64,000 nucleotides of DNA, from contig JAVYIG010002377.1 of assembly GCA_035222895.1 (NCBI GenBank), forward strand, positions 162,501 through 226,500, given 5' to 3'. The notes under the pieces are model-generated. The model had not been told where the DNA came from. It saw only the letters and a list, made by a program, of their open reading frames with translations, and searched no databases. Positions 23,997 to 34,147 of the stretch are shown here, in pieces. The first letter of the stretch is position 1. Every line of letters begins with the position of its first letter. Source of the DNA: Strongylocentrotus droebachiensis. Taxonomy: Eukaryota > Echinodermata > Echinoidea > Camarodonta > Strongylocentrotidae. The position numbers and the translations under genes were made by a program.

Positions 23997-24690
23997 AGGC
24001 CCGGTCACACAGAGGGGACGCATGGGGAACGCACGGCCAGCGCATTGGAAAATTCCTATTTTGGTCAGTGCGTTGTCGTGCGCCCAACTTTTGTCGAAGA
24101 TACAGCTAGCTGACACCAAATGCATAGCGTGTTGCTAGCGCGCTGGACGCATACAGGGCGCACACAGGGCGCACACAGGGCGCACACAGAGCGCACATGA
24201 TAACAACTTCCACGAATGCACAGCGTGTTGCTAGCGCGCTGGACGAATGGTCCACGCATGCACCGCGTTCTACGACGCACGGCCAGCGCATTGGAAATCG
24301 GAAAAGGCCGTGTGCCTAACTTTTGTCATAATTTTGGAAAAGCTACTGAGCTGACACAAAATGCACAGCGTGTAGCTAGCGCGCTGTGCGTATACAGGGC
24401 GTGTGCTCCGCGCGTGTCTGGCGCTGGTCTAGCGCGCTCCACGCATGTCTGGCGTGCCTTTGGCGTGTACATTCATGCGTCGAGCTCGGCGCACGTTTTT
24501 GAGCATGCTCAAAAAATCCCGACGCACACAGCGTATGACGACGAATGCATAGCGTGGGTCCAGCGCGCTCGACGAACGAGTAACGAGTGATGACGCACGC
24601 CTAGCGAACGACAACGCACTGGCCAAAATTGCAAATTTTCCATGCGCTGGCCGTGCGTTCCCCATGCGTCCTCCCTGTGTGACCGGGCCT
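23997..24690. mobile_element. GC-rich foldback element with TTAA-type ends
   Basis: TTAA at 23993-23996; right flank TTAG. Arms of about 57 bp start AGGCCCGGTCACACAG and continue with GGACGCATGGGGAACGCACG. The interior is CpG-rich with repeated GCGCGCTGGACG and an 11-bp GGGCGCACACA tandem at about 24148-24196. ORFs on both strands are artefacts of this composition. Confidence 0.85.
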
Positions 24691-25189
24691 TTAGATAGAC
24701 ATCTCTACAGTATGCATGCAGCCTAAATGGATACATGAATATAGTCTACATGCACAAACTCCTATCTGTCACGCTTATAGTTACTGATAGGAACACATTA
24801 ATGGCGATCGAGCTTTTTCGCATGAAGCAGTAGATCCATTTATACTTATTGAACCACTCTCCATCATGATTAGTATTTTGGAGGTAGAGTAGGTACTTTG
24901 AGTCTTTGAGAATAGTGAATATGTCACTGGTTATAAATATCTTACCTCCTACATGTTGTTCTTACCGAGAGAATCATTTTAAGCATGTATCTGTTCGCTT
25001 GTTTAAGGAGAAAGTTTAGGTGAATTACTGAAAAATATTGCACGATGTATTATCTACATTTACCGTTATTGAAGAATTGTTTACGTTTCACTCCACACTA
25101 AACAATATTAACATATCATGTAGTTTGTAAAGCTTCTACCAACCTTGAACTTTGTGGGCAAGCTTTTGTTAACTCTTGTGGACTTCCTC
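24691..25189. other. Intergenic, nothing recognised
   Basis: No coding frame or repeat recognised. Confidence 0.45.
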
Positions 25190-25561
25190 GAGCTAAGTGA
25201 TCAGTCAAACGTTTTCACAGAGCTGCCTGGTGTCTTGCGATCACTGGACCAAAGATGACAATAGGTATCCAGAGTCCCTATTTAGTGTAGGCTTAATCCT
25301 CTTAATCCATATTGACTATTTCACCTTTCTTGACCAAAAGTTGCTTTCAAAGTCAATAATGAGAGCATCATCCCATCCAATATTATGTCCTATGGTGAAG
25401 GCGTGTTCAGCTAATGCTGAATGGGAAGGGTTGTTCAATCTGAGGGCTCTTTTGTGTTCTTTTAATCGCTCATTAAGAGTTCTGCCATTTCCCCCAACAT
25501 AAGAATTGTTACAATCTATGCAATTAATCTTGAACACAATGCCGCATATAAGTTGAACAGA
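25190..25561 (-). mobile_element. Penelope-like retroelement remnant (GIY-YIG endonuclease part)
   Basis: Minus-strand frame reads GIVFKINCIDCNNSYVGGNG, then RTLNERLKEHKRALRL, SALAEHAFTIGHNI, FESNFW and LNRDSGYLL. This order is the GIY-YIG domain at the C-terminus of Penelope-like elements (the Y-V-G box, R and the AEH..TGH segment). A frameshift or stop follows the RKVK segment at about 25316. No reverse transcriptase part is seen upstream. Confidence 0.85.
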
Positions 25562-26246
25562 TATTAACATATCTGTTCAAATGACTGATGGTTTGTTTGG
25601 AAGGATTTTTATATCACTTTCTGGTGTTTTCATATCTTGATCAGATTTCAACTCGTATATTTCTATGTAGTTTTAAACTAATGTACACCACATGTGATAG
25701 GTTGTCTGTTTCATGGTTTTAAATATGTATTTTCAATGCCCCTGCCTGCCCACCCCCCCCCCCCTCTCTCTCTCTCTCTCTTTCTCTCTCTCCTCTATTT
25801 CATTTGTGTAATCACAATAACGCTCATCCATGTACCTTCATTATTGTTATATCTTGCAGACAACTAAAAATGAGCCACGCTCTCTTTCATCAATACATTT
25901 AATTTTCTTTCTTTATTTACAAACATAAATATAGTTTTCATTTCCTCTCTTTCTATATACATGCATTATAACTTTGATCTTAACCTTTCTTATTGAGGTT
26001 ATTAATCAAGATGTTTAACAAGTACAAGACAAGCTTTGGTCCTTCCATCCCAAAAGATGAATGTACAGTTATGAATACATAAACATATAGGTGGTACAAA
26101 TATCTTTAAAAAGTTCAATTCAAAACCATATATTTCACAAACTATCATGTCCAAATATCAATGAACAAAACTGCTTCCATCCAAAAATGAGCATTACTTG
26201 TAAGGCTACAATGGATAGTGTGTAGTTTTGTTATATAGTTTTTTTT
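25562..26246. other. Intergenic, C/CT microsatellite
   Basis: Poly-C then (TC)n at 25752-25793. No gene. Confidence 0.5.
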
Positions 26247-26463
26247 CTCTTAATAATAATAATAGTGGGTTTTGTATAGTGCTCATATCTGTCAGACTTG
26301 ACAGGAATCCTGGCACTCCACAATTATTACCCTGGCTTTTAGCATGGCTGCCATTACAGCGCTCTAGCATTTCAAGGATATAATTCCTGCCAGGTACCCA
26401 TTTACATCACCTGGGTCGAGTGTGGCAAATATAGATTAATGTCTTGCCAAAGGACATTATTGC
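26247..26463 (-). mobile_element. tRNA-type SINE family S2, 5'-truncated copy
   Basis: Shares ATTATTACCCTGGCTT, CAGCGCTCTAGCATTTCA, CCAGGTACCCATTTACATCA and TGTCTTGCCAAAGGACATTA with the complete copy at 59290-59577. The tRNA-like head is missing; the poly-ATT tail is at its left end. Confidence 0.8.
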
Positions 26464-27089
26464 CTTCTTCATATAGCGTAAAGACTTTTTTAATAGCACT
26501 TAGAATGTTGAAAATATGTATTGTTCTTGAATACCCAACCTCATACAAACTGATGTTGTTTTTTCAAACAGTAATACTGGGGATAGCTTTGTTATTTAGC
26601 TCATCTGATTGTTCAACTCCCCTACATGAAGCTTATTTTTTACAACCTATCAATATCATCTTATACAACCAAGCACATCAAATACTAGTCATGCAACACT
26701 GCTATGGTCGTGAGGAATACTGTGTTATTTTGTTCTTTTGTTCTTCTTTTTTTTTTACTTGTTCGACAGATTTAGTTCATTTAAATGACTGTTCAAGGCA
26801 CGGGAGATAAAACATCAACAAAGAAAATTGTTCTTCCATGACCCAAGGTAGCTTTGCCAAGTGACGTGCACCAAGAATGCTTAGATGTGTTAAAATTCAT
26901 AATAATATTATAGAGGCAGGACTAAGATGATCTAAATATCTAAAACTAATTTATATCCCTGCTACCTTGCATTATTAGGCTATATAATACTGGAACTGTC
27001 AATGAGATATGGTGGTTTGCATTATCAAGGTGAAGTTTTCTTTAGGTTGCATAGCAAAATACAAGGCTTATCAAACTTTGGCTTTTTAA
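26464..27089. other. Intergenic, nothing recognised
   Basis: A 123-codon plus-strand frame (26439-26810) begins inside the SINE and has no recognisable domain; treated as chance. Confidence 0.45.
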
Positions 27090-27481
27090 AGGTAAAGACC
27101 AGTTTTGGAAACACCCACTCTCAAAAAAATAAATGGAAGCTCTTATTACCAATCATTTGAAAGAATATGTTTTGACTAACGGTAATACGTAATGATACAA
27201 ATTTTGCAGAGAAACCGCCTACTAATTCATATATTTGGTAAAATATTATATCTATTTGGACCTGAAAGATATCGCGCACGTGTCGCGTAGTCCCATATAC
27301 ATCTTTCTGTGTACAGTGCTTGTAACTTTACCAAGACTGGGACAAATTTATTGTCATTTTAATGATTCCAGAACATTGCAGTTCACACCAATACTTGTAT
27401 GCTAGATGATCAACCTTTTCTGATCGATTCCACAACGTTTCTTTCACAATGCAATCGCATGACCATAATTGGCCTTTATCT
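27090..27481 (+). mobile_element. TIR element family A, copy 2
   Basis: Left TTAA at 27086-27089 and terminus AGGTAAAGACCAGT. Right terminus ATTGGCCTTTATCT is followed by TTAT. About 392 bp, non-coding, same orientation as the copy at 30543. Confidence 0.8.
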
Positions 27482-27601
27482 TTATCTTATACAGCAGTCA
27501 TTAACCGGCGTTTGCAGCATATTATCAAATAAATGCCTGCCAAGTCTAGCTACATGTAGATCCAGATAGAGGAATAAGCGTTCAATGGTTAGATGCATCC
27601 T

Positions 27602-27607
27602 TTTATT
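27602..27607 (-). terminator. Candidate poly(A) signal of the ankyrin-repeat gene
   Basis: AATAAA on the minus strand, about 190 bp beyond the stop codon of the ankyrin-repeat gene. Position is sensible for a short 3' UTR; not proven. Confidence 0.4.
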
Positions 27608-27794
27608 TAAAAATAAGTACTTATGAGCCACAAAATGTTGCTAAGTTCCATGTACCTTAATCGTAATATGTAAATACAATTACCAGCACATTGCTAAAAA
27701 CTAGTACAAAGCCACACCCAAACATTGTGTCAGGAAGAGGTGACTTGTTTGAAGTATTCTGTCCAGACCTGTGCACAGAATGAGTGGGTCTAAG

Positions 27795-27906
27795 CTAGGT
27801 TCCTTCCTCTCTCCCAAAGTACCTGACAGCCAGATCTCGATTGGGGAGTTTCCCCCTTCCAGGAGCGGTGGGTTCCTTTCTCGGAATAACTTTCTTTATC
27901 TCTTTC
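27795..27906 (-). CDS. Ankyrin gene exon 9 (terminal, residues 456-492 and stop)
   Basis: Acceptor TTTTCCAG. Encodes KEIKKVIPRKEP, GRGKLPNRDLAVRYFGREEG and a TAG at 27795-27797. A GTACTT inside the exon is a possible but weak donor; reading through gives a plausible end. Confidence 0.78.
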
Positions 27907-30900
27907 CTGGAAAATTAATAGATCAAAGAAAGATAAGATAGTTTATAAGACTTCACAAGAAATAGACAGAAAACAAAAATAACATTGTAACATTTGCATG
28001 CTGAAAAGTATGATGGCTAATTAGAGTTGATCTGATTAGAAATAGCAGCTACGTTTTTTGCATTGAAATTACACTCTTAAACGTTAAAGATAAATGTAGC
28101 GATCCATATTTAAGAAATACCATCTATTGATATTTTAGTAAAATGTGGAAGGCTACTAGGTAATATCAATATAACTCAAATTTGTTTTGATGGTTAAATA
28201 GCCTAAGCCTCCAAAAGCCTGTGTAAAGACATTCTCAATTTTACTCATTTGTGTACCATCTATCCTACTTTGTCTCTTTCCTGGAAAGTTAATAGAACAC
28301 AGAAAAATAAGACATTACAAGAAATAGACAGAAAGAAAAGGAACCATGTGATCCAAAGTACTGTGACATATCCACTAGATCTCTACATTGATTACAATTT
28401 AAGTAAACTATGCACAACAAGAAAGGTTCATGGCGCAAAGTCCAAGATGATACTTACTTCTTGTTGTTTGGCATAGGGGAGGAGAAGATGGCGGTCTTGG
28501 AGGAATTGATGGCTCTCTGAACGACGTTTGGTTGGTGAGATTCCTCCCAACATGACAGCTCATAGTTATCATTACAGTGGGTACATCGGATCTCATTGTT
28601 CACTGGAATATAACAAATGAAGGTGAAAAAGAAATTGTTTCATACATGCAATCACAAATATATACTCAGGGAATATACAAGCTCAGGGAATAGAACTAAT
28701 GGTAAATATTAATAATAATAATAAGGCCTAAAATAAAAACTTGTTGTATTGCCCTTTGGGTGCCAAAACATGGGTCGGTCGGTCGAAAAAAAAAGATTTT
28801 TTTTTTTTTCCACGCCCTCTTTTGGCTGATATTTCTCAGTTATTGAAGCTTTAATATATACATGTGTTTCAGCGTCATCATTCCATTCATATCTTTTTCA
28901 CCTCATAATAATCTATGGTTTGCAATATTGTGTTGATCAAGATGTTTACGCTAGTAGGATTTTGAAACTAGGGCAGAGGAAGAGTGAGAATTTGGGAATG
29001 ATTTGATTTTATGTATTTATATCCCATTTATCCCAACAAACAAAACACTTAATTTTTTATTCATTAATAATAAACAAATAAAAAAAACAGTTTAAAAAAA
29101 AAAAACTTTAAAAAAATGCCAACCGTAGATTTTCAAAGGAAAGGAAAAGAATAGAGAAAAGTGAGATACACTCGGCATACTTCCTTGAAGTCATCAGTTA
29201 ACAAATTTGGTAATTGCTCTAATAAGACACTTTCTAAGACACATCTTAGTTCAAATTTTCAAAGCTCTTTGGAAGCGCATAGGGATGTTATATCATAGTG
29301 TGTTGTGAGCTATACAAGAACGGAATATAATTAAACATTGCCTGAGAAATTGTAAATTCATATTTGTTTTTGTTTTATGTATTCTATTTTCTAATATATG
29401 TTTTGCTTTTACATGTATATATGGTTTAATAAACTCAATTCAATTCTCCAAGGGAAGAAAGCTAGAAATCCCAGTGGAATGAGTTTATATCCGACCTATA
29501 TGGCAAGCAAAGTTGTAATAATACATTTTGTGAGAAGAAATACTTGTTTTCACCTCAAAGGCTTGAAGTACTTATGAAACCAGTAATTGTACTTCTCCCG
29601 GCCATGATCTTACCTGCTTGGTCCATCTTGACTGGATGTCCAAACCTTCTGGCTGTGTCTATGGGAGTCTCCTTCTTATCATTCAAGATGTTGAGATTAC
29701 CTCCATGTTGAAGGCAACAGTTGAAGCAGAGGTGATGTCCCCCGGCAGCTGCTAGGTGAGCGGGGGTGCTGCCAAGTTCTAGGTGGATAAATAATAGTAG
29801 TAGTGGTGGTTATTTTATCTGACTGCTAAGAAAGCATAAATGCTTGTTAGTAAGCAGCCAGAGGACTGACGGCTTTAGGTCCTCTCTGAGAGACCTGGTA
29901 ATGAGGATTAATGCCTGACCAAAGGGCACTAGCGCATCGCCTTGGTTTCGAACCCGGTTTGCCGGATTACGAGACCACTGCTCTACCAACTGAGCTATCG
30001 CGCCTCCTCATGAGGTCAATTTGGGAGAAATCATCACATCTGCTCTGTAAGCATTATCGTAAGCTGTGCTTAAATGTCAAAGAACAATCTGAACATACAA
30101 TAATAATGATTTCTCTGGAATCGGTTTTATATACACGTATCATCAAAAGGAAATGAACTTTTATGAAATTTTACTTACTATCTTGAACATTGACATCACT
30201 GCCTTTCTCTAAAAGCCAGTGAAGACATGTCATAGATCCGCTGGCTGCTGCCTATACAATGGAAAGAAAAAAAAAAGAATTTAATCGAAATTAAATCATT
30301 TCAATATTTTACAGTTTATTTTTTCATTAAAACCTAATAAATACATAATTAATACATTGGAAGTACCCCTAAGAAAGCGAAGCTTATTAGGAGGGGCTCT
30401 GTATTAATATTAATATTTATTTTTAAAATGTACATAAAATAAATTTGAAAAAACTAATCAACAGGCAAACTAACGTACAGGTTTAGTTTTTACATTTAGT
30501 TTCAAGCCTAGACCTTTCTTTTATAATTTACAGAATAATTAAAGGTAAAGACCAGTATTGGAAACGCCCCAATTTCAAAAAATGAAATGGAAGATCTTAT
30601 TACCAATCATGTGAAAGAATATGTTTTGAATAATACATGATGATAACAAATTTGCTGGGAAACCCCCTACTAATTGATATATTTGGTAAATTAGTTTATC
30701 TATTGGTGTGTGAGAGATAAAAACGCATGTGTCGCGCACGTGTTCGTAGTCCCATATACATATTTCTGTGTACAGTGCTTGTAACTTTATGAAGACTAGG
30801 CCAAATTTCTTATCATTTTGATGATTCCAGAACCTTGCAGTTACATCTATGCTAGATAATCAACCTTTTCTCATCGATTTCACAACGTTTCTTTCACAAT

Positions 30901-33900
30901 GCAATCGCATGACCATAACTGGTCTTTATCTTTAAGCTCAGTCTTTTTCAAGCTAAACAATACATCAATTTGGAACTTGTCTTTGATCTGGATCAAAGCA
31001 AATGTAATTGCCAGGTTTTGATGTAAGAAGGATACAGTGATACCCATCTAAAGACAAGAATCCAAAGATATTTACCAGATGAGCTAATGTTCTTCCATGG
31101 TTCTCTCTGACCTCTTTGTCGCTACCATGCTTTACGAGAAACCTCAGGCAATCAAGATGATCTTTGGCAGCAGCATGGTGACCCGCCGTGAAGCCTGACC
31201 CATCCTCTACCGTTGTATCACAGTCACTTTGAAGAAACAGCACCAGGCATTCCAATGCTAATATAAAGACAGAAAAGTTTTCAAGGATGTCAAATACCGG
31301 TATGATCAGTTCTAAAATGAAGGAAACAAAGGTAAAGTAAATATTTCCCTCAAAAAATGAAATGTGCAGAAGTCCATTGGCCATATTCATGTCCTTACAT
31401 TTGCCAAGGGACGTACAGCTATAGATAATGTCTCTGCTTCAAACTTACCTAAATATTTTTCATGTAATTAGAGAAGATATTTTTCACAATTCAAACACTT
31501 TCATTTTCATTTCAAAAATGTTAAATAGTGCAGTTTATCAATGCCTCATACATGTGTATTGACTTCTAATATGTTATGATTCCATGGCTAGGCAGCACAT
31601 TGCTAAATTAAGAGATAACCACCCACAGAGATGTAAAAAGAGGACCAAAGCTATGATGCATGGACTCACTGAGGTGATATAATGCCAATTAAAAGCTCTT
31701 AAACTTTTTACAATATCTTTAGCAATAGCTATTGATAGAGTTCTTCTTTACTGCTTTACCAAATCATCTGCTGAAAGTCAAAAATACCCCAGATACTCCT
31801 AACATTGCGACAGTATGATTCAATCCTTTAATTACCTCCATGCCTGGCTGCTACATGCTGTGGCCTGCGTCCATTATCATCAGCGCCCTCTATGTCCATT
31901 CCTTTGGAGAGCAGGAAGTTGAGGATGGAGGGGTGATTGTGCTGGGCTGCTAGATGGCACGGAGAGCACCCCTTACCGTCCCGCAAGCTACAGTCAGCTC
32001 CTAATCACAAATTGACAGGAGGTAAAATAAGGATTTCTTATGTCTTGATGTTACTGGATGACACATCCTGTTGCTAGAGATCTGCAGTCATTATTGATAA
32101 CACAACACACAATGCAGACCTTTAAACATGGACGTAGCATAAAAGCTATAAAACATTATTTTTACAATTTTTTGACAGTTTTCAAGATTCTCACATCCCC
32201 ACATTTTTCAGTTTGCCTTAATTGCTCACATGGCTGTTTAAATTGTGGATTTTGAAGGCTTTAGACAACTTTAGATCTCCCTTTCCTGCAGGTGATTCCT
32301 ACAAATTTTGCGGTTAGAATACAGCCATAGGATTTCATGAAGAAGATGAAAATGTGTATACTGCCACTGAGGAATTTTGGGGAGTGCTGCCATAGGCTAC
32401 CCCCAAGCCTCCTTTGTGGGGCATATGCCCAATTGAACAACTTTAGATCTCCCTTGCCTAAGGGTGATCCATACCAAGTTTGGTTAAACTCCGGCCCTGC
32501 CTTTTTAGAAGAAGTTAAAAATGTACACCAATCAGTTTTCCTCACCCATATCACACTAATCATAAATAAACACTTTTGCATATTATTATTTTACCTGCTT
32601 CTTCTAAGACTTTCATACAGCCCAGTTCCCCATGGTAAGCAGCTGTATGGCAAGCCGTCTGGCCGAGGCCGTTTGTGGCATCCATGTCCGTTACATGGAT
32701 CAGCAAGAGCTTCAGAACTTCATTGTGCCCTCCTACACAGGCCTCATGGAGCATTGTGCGGCCCCCTTGAACTTTGATGTCTGGGTCTACTCCAGCCTGC
32801 ATCAATATATTTTTTTTTAAAGTAAGAAAAGTTTTAAAGCAGCTTTATTATGGAATTCCATTCCATATCCCCAGAATACATATGAAATAATATTTGTATC
32901 AACGACAAGACATTTTCATCATAGAATAACTAAACTTTACAAGGGACATAAAATATATTTTGTTAAATGAGCAAAGACCCCCACATTATTAAGGAACATA
33001 TGTCCAGGTATGATAAGAGGAATATGAACAAGATTAAGTCAAAGATATATACTTGCCTACACATACATTAGATGGACAATATCACCTGGATGATCATTAT
33101 CATTAGTGGTGGTATATCACTATTTTCTTTTTTTAATACCCATTGAAGTCATCCCGGCACATATTTCTATCATGATTGCTTTCATTACCAATCATGATGT
33201 CTTTAAGACTTACATTAAGGAGCTCTTGGAGAGCTTCAGTCTGACCGTACTGCACAGCTTTCTGCATTGCCTGGTCGTTGCCCTTTGACCCATAAGGATT
33301 CTTGGAGACAGCCTTTCGAACCATCTCAGTGTCACCTTTAGCAGCTGCTTCTACCAAATCCATGGTTGTATCTGAAATGGAAGATAATCATTTAAAGTTC
33401 ATGTTCAATTTATATATGTTTACAAGTTATCCCATTGTCTTCGGGGAAGCGGTGGTCCCTGTATTAAATCCTATGGGAATGAGATAAACGGGTCGATTAA
33501 AGTACTTTATGGGTGAATGTTTATATATATTTTTCCTATAAAATGAATTATTATTGGTACCAAGGACTTAGTGAAGTTAGAACAAAGCCCAGTGAATAAT
33601 GTAGTCCTGGGTTTGTCGCATTTTACCTTTCTTTTACAAATTTCCTTCCTCTTTCTTTGATCATGGGCGTTTAGCCTAGACATTGGATCCTACTCTCTCT
33701 TCCCTCCCCCCCCCCCTCTCTCTCTAAACTAGCATAGCTCTTATCTTTCTCAATTTTTTCTCCCTTTATAATTCTTCAAATCTGTCTTTATATATGCAGA
33801 ATACCCCTCTCTCTATGTCTCTCTCTCTCTCTCTCTTTCTGTCTCTCCATCTGTCCTTGAGAAAACTGACCTGCGACAGAAGCATGAGCATCGAGACTAG

Positions 33901-34147
33901 AGGTTGTAAACTTTGACCCCTGGGTCATTGTTCTTGTCCTCACTGGAGCTTGATCTTGAACATCATTACTGAATGACACACTAGCTTTAAAATGCACCAA
34001 GTCACTGTTAAGACCAAAAGGTCGATGATCTATGACCTCTGAAGAACACACCCTCAAGTTTTCCAGGAGGGTCATCTTTTCTTGATAGGTCATCGTCTTT
34101 TCTCGCTCCAGGAAAGACTGGACTTTCGACAACCTCTTCTTTTCCAT
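27795..34147 (-). CDS. Ankyrin-repeat protein, complete nine-exon gene (492 residues)
   Basis: Seen: exons 33871-34147, 33214-33371, 32595-32796, 31836-32000, 31076-31257, 30179-30251, 29614-29778, 28458-28602 and 27795-27906 splice at GT-AG sites with continuous phase into 1,479 nt. Residues 1-92 form a charged, partly helical N-terminal region. Residues 93-400 hold about seven or eight ankyrin repeats, with GRTMLHEACVGGH, GCSPCHLAAQHNH, GRRPQHVAARHG, GRTLAHLAAASGS and GSTPAHLAAAGGHH as the clearest. Residues 408-492 are a conserved-looking tail with C414-x2-C417, a YELSCWEESHQPNVV segment and a basic, Pro-rich end. Known: ankyrin repeats mediate protein binding. Inferred: intracellular scaffold or adaptor. 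No signal peptide or membrane segment. I could not assign an orthologue. The ATG at 34147 follows a possible acceptor (CACAG), so a 5'-UTR intron is likely. Confidence 0.85.
28265..28280 (-). pseudogene. Decayed duplicate of ankyrin terminal exon 9
   Basis: The sequence around the exon 9 acceptor (about 27895-27975) recurs at 28268-28345: TCTCTTTCCTGGAAAGTTAA, then AAGAAATAGACAGAAAG. Splicing exon 8 here would add Lys-Lys-Glu-Thr-Lys and then stop (TAG at 28265-28267). Confidence 0.65.
28458..28602 (-). CDS. Ankyrin gene exon 8 (residues 408-456)
   Basis: Acceptor ATTCCAG, donor GTAAGT, phase 1 to 2. Encodes NEIRCTHCNDNYELSCWEES and AINSSKTAIFSSPMPNNK. The CxxC is a single pair, so a zinc site is not established. 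Confidence 0.83.
28740..29460. other. Intron 7-8 of the ankyrin gene: repeat debris
   Basis: Homopolymer A/T at 28788-28810 and 29080-29115. A likely LINE 3' end at 29300-29455 finishes in TTTAATAAACTCAATTCAATTC. No exon. Confidence 0.5.
29614..29778 (-). CDS. Ankyrin gene exon 7 (residues 353-408)
   Basis: Acceptor ACCTAG, donor GTAAGA, phase 1 to 1. Encodes LGSTPAHLAAAGGHHLCFNC and KKETPIDTARRFGHPV, the last canonical repeat. Confidence 0.87.
29815..30007 (-). mobile_element. tRNA-derived SINE family S1, minus copy
   Basis: On the minus strand: GAGGCGCGATAGCTCAGTTG (A box), GAGCAGTGGTCTCGTAATCC, a B-box-like GGTTCGAAACC, then a body with TTTGGTCAGGCATTAATCCT and CTTTCTTAGCAGTCAGATAA. Lies in the intron between ankyrin exons 6 and 7. 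Two other copies at 36053 and 53955. Confidence 0.85.
30179..30251 (-). CDS. Ankyrin gene exon 6 (residues 329-353)
   Basis: 73 nt, acceptor GTATAG, donor GTAAGT, phase 0 to 1. Encodes AAASGSMTCLHWLLEKGSD, completing the helix pair begun in exon 5. Confidence 0.85.
30543..30931 (+). mobile_element. TIR element family A, copy 3
   Basis: TTAA at 30539-30542 and 30932-30935; termini AGGTAAAGACCAGTATTGG and ACTGGTCTTTATCT. Lies in the intron between ankyrin exons 5 and 6. Confidence 0.85.
31076..31257 (-). CDS. Ankyrin gene exon 5 (residues 268-328)
   Basis: Acceptor ATATTAG, donor GTAAAT, phase 1 to 0. Encodes ALECLVLFLQSDCD, then GFTAGHHAAAKDHLDCLRFL and GRTLAHL. Confidence 0.87.
31258..31835. 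other. Intron 4-5 of the ankyrin gene, nothing recognised
   Basis: No exon or element recognised. The open frame reaching into 31390 is a read-through of exon 5. Confidence 0.5.
31836..32000 (-). CDS. Ankyrin gene exon 4 (residues 213-268)
   Basis: Acceptor GATTAG, donor GTAATT, phase 1 to 1. Encodes GCSPCHLAAQHNHPSILNFL and the start of the next repeat, GRRPQHVAARHG. Confidence 0.87.
32001..32594. other. Intron 3-4 of the ankyrin gene, possible internal repeat
   Basis: ACAACTTTAGATCTCCCTT occurs at about 32265 and again at about 32438, each followed by GGTGAT(T/C)C(C/A)TAC, suggesting a diverged ~170-bp tandem duplication. No exon. Confidence 0.55.
32595..32796 (-). CDS. Ankyrin gene exon 3 (residues 146-213)
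   Basis: Acceptor GATGCAG, donor GTAAAA, phase 0 to 1. Encodes two repeats: GGRTMLHEACVGGHNEVLKL and GQTACHTAAYHGELGCMKVL. Confidence 0.87.
33214..33371 (-). CDS. Ankyrin gene exon 2 (residues 93-145)
   Basis: Acceptor TTTCAG, donor GTAAGT, phase 1 to 0. Encodes LVEAAAKGDTEMV and AVQYGQTEALQELLN, the first and most divergent ankyrin repeat helices. Its internal ATG could serve as an alternative start. Confidence 0.83.
33706..33846. repeat. C/CT-rich microsatellites in ankyrin intron 1
   Basis: Poly-C/CT at 33706-33726 and (TC)n at 33808-33846, directly downstream of the exon 1 donor on the gene strand. Confidence 0.85.
33871..34147 (-). CDS. Ankyrin gene exon 1 (residues 1-92)
   Basis: Start ATG at 34147 in context GTTATGG. 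Encodes a Lys/Glu-rich N-terminus (EREKTMTYQEKMTLLENLR). Donor GTCAGT leaves phase 1. The downstream CT-rich repeat prolongs the open frame but is intronic. Confidence 0.8.

Noticed and set aside
24065..24736. Several overlapping frames on both strands
   Set aside because: All lie in the GC-rich foldback, where stop codons are rare by composition.
26439..26810. 123-codon plus-strand frame
   Set aside because: Starts inside a SINE and shows no domain or splice evidence.
30965..31390. 141-codon frame taken as one exon
   Set aside because: Ankyrin homology stops at consensus splice sites 31076 and 31257; the rest is read-through.
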